Assembly: GCF_900128505.1 (NCBI RefSeq)
Contig: NZ_LT669941.1
Coordinates: forward strand, 2,093,760-2,157,759
Length of the DNA: 64,000 bases
Reading direction: 5' to 3'
Source of the DNA: Parabacteroides timonensis
Lineage (GTDB): Bacteria; Bacteroidota; Bacteroidia; Bacteroidales; Tannerellaceae
A program made the translations under genes and the position numbers. Each line of letters starts with the position of its first letter. Positions within the stretch are counted from its first letter, which is position 1. Below, piece after piece: positions 60,034 through 64,000 of this stretch. A model generated the notes under the pieces. That model did no database searches. It was not told the DNA's origin and saw nothing but the letters and a program-made list of their open reading frames with translations.

Positions 60034-61377
60034 ATGAAAAACATCAGTCTTAACATCGACAAAGCACTGGGCGCTGTTACAAAGGAACAGGTGTACGCAC
60101 AGGAAGCTAAGGCAAACGAATGTATTGCCACTTTACATAACGGAAACGGAGCAGGTAACGACTTTCTGGGTTGGCTCCATCTTCCCTCTTCTATCACAGA
60201 CGCAGAGTTAACTGACATCGAAAATACAGCTAATGTGCTTCGTTCCAAATGCGAAGTTGTCGTAGCTATCGGTATCGGAGGAAGTTACTTGGGAACAAAG
60301 GCCGTTGTTGAAGCCCTGAACAACAGCTTCGACTGGTTACAGTCCGACCGTAAGAACCCGGTAGTTTTATATGCCGGACAAAATATCGGTGAAGACTATC
60401 TGTACGAACTGTGCGAAGTACTGAAAGATAAACAATTCGGTCTGATCAATATATCTAAATCAGGTACGACTACGGAACCTGCCCTTGCATTCCGTATGCT
60501 GAAAAAACAATTGGAAGATGCCGTAGGTAAAGAGGAAGCTAAACACCGTATCGTTGCCATCACCGATGCCAGGAGAGGTGCCCTTCGTACACTGGCTGAC
60601 CAGGAAGGTTACAAGACATTTATCATCCCCGATAATGTAGGCGGACGTTTCTCCGTACTGACTCCGGTTGGTTTATTGCCTATCGCAGTAGCAGGTATCA
60701 GCATTCGCGATCTGGTTTCCGGTGCTGTTTCCCTGGAAAAAGCAACAGGTATCGAAGTTCCTTTCAAAGAAAACCTGTCAGCTATCTACGCTGCAACCCG
60801 CAACGAATTATATAAGAGCGGTAAGAAGATTGAAATCCTTGCCAACTTCCACCCGAAACTTCATTACATCGGCGAATGGTGGAAACAGTTATACGGTGAA
60901 AGTGAAGGCAAAGACGGAAAAGGTATTTTCCCGGCTTCTGTCGACCTGACAACTGATCTGCACTCTATGGGTCAATGGATACAGGAAGGTGAACGTATTA
61001 TCTTCGAAACAGTAATATCTGTAGAAGAGCCAGAACACAAAGTGATCGTTCCGACCGACGAAGCAAACCTGGACGGATTGAATTTCCTTGCAGGCAAACG
61101 CGTGGACGAAGTAAATAAGATGGCAGAACTGGGTACTCAGCTGGCACACGTTGACGGTGGCGTTCCTAACATCAAGATCACGATGCCGGCAGTAAATGCT
61201 TATTACATCGGTCAGTTGTTCTACTTCTTTGAAAAAGCTTGTGGTATCAGCGGTTATATGCTGGGAGTTAATCCGTTCGACCAACCGGGTGTTGAAGCTT
61301 ACAAGAAAAACATGTTCGCGCTTTTGAACAAGCCTGGATATGAAAAAGAAAGTGAAGCTATCCGTGCAAAATTATAA
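60034..61377 (+). CDS. pgi: Glucose-6-phosphate isomerase
   Basis: 447 residues, the shorter bacterial type of PGI. SIS-fold phosphosugar binding: IGIGGSYLGTKAVVEAL, ISKSGTTTEPALAFRML, GGRFSVLTPVGLLP and QLAHVDGGVPNIKI. Interconverts glucose-6-phosphate and fructose-6-phosphate. Last gene of the lysS-gpsA-pgi unit; strong terminator follows. Confidence 0.96.
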   Translation: MKNISLNIDKALGAVTKEQVYAQEAKANECIATLHNGNGAGNDFLGWLHLPSSITDAELTDIENTANVLRSKCEVVVAIGIGGSYLGTKAVVEALNNSFDWLQSDRKNPVVLYAGQNIGEDYLYELCEVLKDKQFGLINISKSGTTTEPALAFRMLKKQLEDAVGKEEAKHRIVAITDARRGALRTLADQEGYKTFIIPDNVGGRFSVLTPVGLLPIAVAGISIRDLVSGAVSLEKATGIEVPFKENLSAIYAATRNELYKSGKKIEILANFHPKLHYIGEWWKQLYGESEGKDGKGIFPASVDLTTDLHSMGQWIQEGERIIFETVISVEEPEHKVIVPTDEANLDGLNFLAGKRVDEVNKMAELGTQLAHVDGGVPNIKITMPAVNAYYIGQLFYFFEKACGISGYMLGVNPFDQPGVEAYKKNMFALLNKPGYEKESEAIRAKL

Positions 61378-61403
61378 ATCGGATATTCAACTATTATAAA
61401 AGA

Positions 61404-61446
61404 AAGCAGGTGAATCCGGTATTAACCAGGTTCACCTGCTTTTTTA
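61404..61446 (+). terminator. Terminator of lysS-gpsA-pgi
   Basis: AAGCAGGTGAA and TTCACCTGCTT form a perfect 11-bp stem around a 16-nt loop, followed by T6. Confidence 0.93.
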
Positions 61447-61471
61447 TTATTGATTAAAAGATATTTCCTTA

Positions 61472-62083
61472 TTACATCCGATATCGTATACCAGCCATAG
61501 CCGTTCCCATATGGCCGAAACCGACCTCTACAAAACCTGCAATCTGCCTTCCTAACTCAAGCCCGATAGGTGATACCTGATACATAAAGAAGGCTTTTAT
61601 ACGGGTATCTTCATCCGGTTTATTCTCTTGATTGATAAAAGATGCTTTTGCCGTAGCAATAGCGACACCGGCATTCAACCGGGAGTATAACGTAACAAAG
61701 TTATAATTATACCAGTTGTATTTAAAAGAAGGACAAATCGAATGGTACGAGTTGATGAAATCGCCAATTATTTTGTCATTGGCAATAATACGCTTATCAC
61801 TATTCGTATAAGAATAAACCAACCCGATACCCCAGTTTTCATCCGGATAAAAGAGATAACTGATATTCAATGCTCCGAACTTACCTTTATCATCATATAA
61901 ATCGACCGACTCGGCAGATGGATCGAAGTAACGTTCATAATGGTGCAGTAAATCTGCTACCGGAAGACCACCATAACTCAAAGAAACCTCATGCTGCATA
62001 TCAGTCCAATCCTGGGCCTTGCTTTGAAAGCTAAAAGCAAACAGCATCACTGCTAATACTAGTAAACTATTCTTCATACTCAT
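61472..62083 (-). CDS. Outer-membrane beta-barrel protein, uncharacterised
   Basis: 203 residues. Signal peptide with a start at MSMKNSLLVLAVMLFAFSFQ, cleaved near SKAQ. Alternating aromatic/hydrophobic strands such as GALNISYLFYP, WGIGLVYSYTNS, YNFVTLYSRLNAGVA and the C-terminal GTAMAGIRYRM suggest an 8-stranded outer-membrane barrel of the OMP_b-brl type. No further function can be given. Confidence 0.75.
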   Translation of the reverse strand: MSMKNSLLVLAVMLFAFSFQSKAQDWTDMQHEVSLSYGGLPVADLLHHYERYFDPSAESVDLYDDKGKFGALNISYLFYPDENWGIGLVYSYTNSDKRIIANDKIIGDFINSYHSICPSFKYNWYNYNFVTLYSRLNAGVAIATAKASFINQENKPDEDTRIKAFFMYQVSPIGLELGRQIAGFVEVGFGHMGTAMAGIRYRM

Positions 62084-62131
62084 CAGTTTTTAATCGTTAT
62101 TACCATACCCGGCTTTACAGGTTGTTCACAT

Positions 62132-62139
62132 CAAAGATA
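62132..62139 (-). promoter_or_regulatory. -7 box of the leftward beta-barrel gene
   Basis: Minus-strand TATCTTTG, perfect, 48 bp upstream of the start at 62083. Confidence 0.55.
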
Positions 62140-62162
62140 GGAAATAAGTATAAGAATTTTCG

Positions 62163-62170
62163 TAACTTTG
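62163..62170 (+). promoter_or_regulatory. -7 box of the rightward HAD gene
   Basis: TAACTTTG followed by C, perfect, 17 bp upstream of the ATG at 62188; it excludes the earlier start at 62122. Only 23 bp separates it from the opposing -7 box at 62132-62139, a compact divergent promoter. Confidence 0.6.
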
Positions 62171-62187
62171 CAAAGATTATTAAGAAT

Positions 62188-62931
62188 ATGAACATAATGA
62201 TACAAGAAGCTATCAACCGTTATCTGCTAAAACATAAGCAGAATACTCTTTCCCCCAAAGCTGTACTTTTCGATATGGATGGTGTACTCTACGACTCAAT
62301 GCGCTTCCACGCCCGAGCCTGGTACGAAACAGCAATGAACCATCAACTTCAGGCTGTAAAAGAAGATTTCTATATGTTTGAAGGCCGTACCGGAGAAAGT
62401 ACCATCAACGAGTTATACCAGCGCACATTTCAGCGTGACGCAACAGATAAAGAGAAACAGGAGATATACGACGAAAAAGCAATGCTTTTCAACAAATACA
62501 ACGACGGTAAAGCAATGACCGGTGCCGGAGAAGTACTAAAGCAGGCTAAAAGTCATGGATTACAGACACTGGTCGTCACCGGTTCCGGGCAACACAGCCT
62601 GATCAATAAGCTGGAACATACTTATCCTGGTTGTTTTACCCGCGAAAAAATGGTTACAGCTTTCGATGTAAAGTACGGTAAACCTCATCCCGAACCTTAC
62701 CTGATGGGACTGGAAAAAGCCGGAGTAAAAGCAAATGAAGCATTCGTTGTAGAGAATGCTCCTATGGGTGTCGAAGCAGGAACTGCCGCCGGTATCTTCA
62801 CTATTGCAGTCAACACCGGCCCCCTCCCCGACAAAGTGTTGTTGGATGCAGGCGCCGACTTATTATATCCGGATATGACGAGCCTGGCTAACGACTGGAA
62901 TAATATTATTGCGTGTATAAAGGCTATCTGA
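62188..62931 (+). CDS. HAD-superfamily hydrolase, beta-phosphoglucomutase/phosphatase-like
   Basis: 247 residues from the ATG at 62188. HAD motif I LFDMDGVLYDSM, a helical cap (about 40-105), motif II TLVVTGSG, the Lys region GKPHPEPYLMGL and motif III VVENAPMGVEAG. These are subclass IA features shared by beta-phosphoglucomutase and small sugar phosphatases; the substrate cannot be told. Starts about 10 nt downstream of its predicted transcription start. Confidence 0.87.
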   Translation: MNIMIQEAINRYLLKHKQNTLSPKAVLFDMDGVLYDSMRFHARAWYETAMNHQLQAVKEDFYMFEGRTGESTINELYQRTFQRDATDKEKQEIYDEKAMLFNKYNDGKAMTGAGEVLKQAKSHGLQTLVVTGSGQHSLINKLEHTYPGCFTREKMVTAFDVKYGKPHPEPYLMGLEKAGVKANEAFVVENAPMGVEAGTAAGIFTIAVNTGPLPDKVLLDAGADLLYPDMTSLANDWNNIIACIKAI

Positions 62932-62952
62932 CCTTTTAATCAAAAGAAAAGA

Positions 62953-62986
62953 CGATGCTTATCGGTTTACAATCCGACAAGCATCG
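62953..62986. terminator. Terminator between convergent HAD and TIM-barrel genes
   Basis: CGATGCTTATCGG and CCGACAAGCATCG pair with one A-C mismatch around an 8-nt loop. On the minus strand the stem is followed by a T-rich tract (TCTTTTCTTTT); the plus-strand tract is weaker. Confidence 0.75.
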
Positions 62987-63019
62987 CCTTTATAACGAAT
63001 AACTATCTATTCAATACGT

Positions 63020-63907
63020 TTATTTCACATAATCCGCTTTGTTCAGGAAGTCGAAACTTTGCTGACAACTTTCAACCGGATCGTTGTTTGTGTATTCTTC
63101 CACTTCAACATACCAGTCTTTTACCCGGTTGGCATTCATCTGATCGAAGATCGGTTTGAAGTCGATCTTTCCGCTTGCTCCGATTTCCATGTCATCTTTA
63201 ATATGGATAGTCTTGAACTGTCTCGGGCGTGCTTTCAGATAAGCCACAGGATCGGCACCACCTTCTTTCACCCAGTAAACGTCCATCTGGAAGAATACAT
63301 GGTTGGGACTTACGTTATCCAACAGGAAATCGTAGATCAACTGATCTCCTATCTTACGGAATTCGAAAGCATGATTATGATAACCGAATGCGATACTGGC
63401 AGCAGCAGTCTTATAACCTACCGTATTGAAATAGTCGCAATACATCTTCAAGTCGTCAAGAGTCGTTTTATCGTTTACAGGCATCCAGGGTTGAACCATG
63501 TATTTAACACCCAACTCGTTGTGAGCGGCAATAGCCTGATCCCACCAACTCATTACCTCTGCTTCTTTCTCTTTGGTGAACTCTTGTCCCAGGTGGGCAC
63601 TCGTACATTTCATACCGAGGTCATTACACCTTTTCTTGAATTCAGCAGGAGCCATACCGTAGATCTTACCATTGTCGTAACCCGCTGTTTCCAGATTTGT
63701 ATATCCCATTTTAGAAGCTGCTTCCAATACTGCCTGAATTCCTTCATCTTTTACAAGGTCTCTCAAAGAATACAACTGTAAACCGATATGTTTGGACGAT
63801 TCGGCTGCCGTCCTTTTTTCGGCACAAGAAGATAATAACTGAGGTGCAACTATACCCCCGGCAAGCATCATAGAGGCCCGCTTTAAAAAGTCACGTCTGT
63901 TTTGCAT
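63020..63907 (-). CDS. Secreted sugar-phosphate isomerase/epimerase-like TIM-barrel protein
   Basis: 295 residues. Twin-arginine-like start MQNRRDFLKRASMMLAGG with a lipobox (LLSSCAEK, Cys28), so exported folded and possibly lipid-anchored. Xylose-isomerase-like TIM barrel: GLQLYSLRDLVKDEGIQAVLE, NLETAGYDNGKIYG, FGYHNHAFEF, MDVYWVKEGGADP and HIKDD with metal-binding Glu/Asp/His. Family members act on sugars or inositols; the substrate is unknown. Own promoter at 63944-63951. Confidence 0.88.
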   Translation of the reverse strand: MQNRRDFLKRASMMLAGGIVAPQLLSSCAEKRTAAESSKHIGLQLYSLRDLVKDEGIQAVLEAASKMGYTNLETAGYDNGKIYGMAPAEFKKRCNDLGMKCTSAHLGQEFTKEKEAEVMSWWDQAIAAHNELGVKYMVQPWMPVNDKTTLDDLKMYCDYFNTVGYKTAAASIAFGYHNHAFEFRKIGDQLIYDFLLDNVSPNHVFFQMDVYWVKEGGADPVAYLKARPRQFKTIHIKDDMEIGASGKIDFKPIFDQMNANRVKDWYVEVEEYTNNDPVESCQQSFDFLNKADYVK

Positions 63908-63943
63908 AGTACTAATTTAATTAAGTTTGATTGAGAATTTATA

Positions 63944-63951
63944 CAAAAGTA
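63944..63951 (-). promoter_or_regulatory. -7 box of the TIM-barrel gene
   Basis: Minus-strand TACTTTTG, perfect, 36 bp upstream of the start at 63907. No TTG at -33. Confidence 0.55.
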
Positions 63952-64000
63952 AGACTATATTTGAAGGATTCTAACATTATTTCGTTAAAATCAGCAAAAA

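Overview
The window is a chromosomal segment of a member of the order Bacteroidales, most likely a Parabacteroides-type gut bacterium. The evidence is a bifunctional fucokinase/GDP-fucose pyrophosphorylase, several fimbrillin-family lipoproteins with a DUF3575 protein, a Na+-pumping methylmalonyl-CoA decarboxylase operon, DUF4494 and HU-like Bacteroidetes families, and many promoters of the Bacteroidetes type (TTG about 20 nt upstream of TAnnTTTG). The genus is an inference. I recognised no rRNA, tRNA or CRISPR.

Layout. 1-3.9 kb: the 5' two-thirds of fkp running off the left edge, an Mpi-type serine invertase, and ndk. 4-9.8 kb: DUF4494, yggS, a dihydroorotate-dehydrogenase-like enzyme, a cupin, and a MarR regulator followed by a large four-part persulfide/disulfide reductase. 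9.8-13 kb: a DUF3472 lipoprotein, serS and an NlpC/P60 lipoprotein. 13.1-14.8 kb: a phage-lysis-like cassette (HU-like protein, small two-helix membrane protein, M15 peptidase, small tail-anchored lipoprotein). 15-27.4 kb: a seven-gene fimbrial operon reading leftwards, ending in a 998-residue BACON-repeat protein. Upstream of it lie a 418-bp segment bounded by perfect 21-bp inverted repeats and a tyrosine recombinase gene. 27.4-31.3 kb: an AT-rich accessory island with a 22-bp-phased repeat array, two gene remnants and a secreted nuclease/membrane protein pair. 31.3-37.2 kb: a MacB/FtsX-type ABC transporter and a divergent two-component system with a sigma-54 activator. 37.2-43 kb: L21/L27, Maf, KdsC-like phosphatase, DUF2520, nitroreductase and a TonB-dependent receptor. 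43-47.8 kb: methylmalonyl-CoA epimerase and the decarboxylase operon, the last steps of the succinate-propionate pathway. 47.8-51 kb: a small membrane protein and a primase-like/VirE ATPase with an HU-like partner, flanked by repeated TGATAGTATG-type sites. 51-54 kb: a three-gene SPFH / membrane / zinc-ribbon operon resembling Bacillus ydjGHI. 54-64 kb: housekeeping genes tsaB, yicC, gmk, nadD, lysS, gpsA, pgi, an outer-membrane barrel, a HAD phosphatase and a secreted TIM-barrel protein.

The most interesting unit is the fimbrial switch. The only promoter with both boxes that I can see inside the inverted repeats (-33 TTG at 26368, -7 at 26391) points away from the fimbrial operon and into the antisense of the recombinase gene. 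The sequenced state therefore looks like phase OFF, and flipping would place the promoter about 140 nt upstream of the first fimbrial gene. The 22-bp-period array upstream of the recombinase and the nuclease/membrane protein pair between two decayed genes are the least explained parts of the window.
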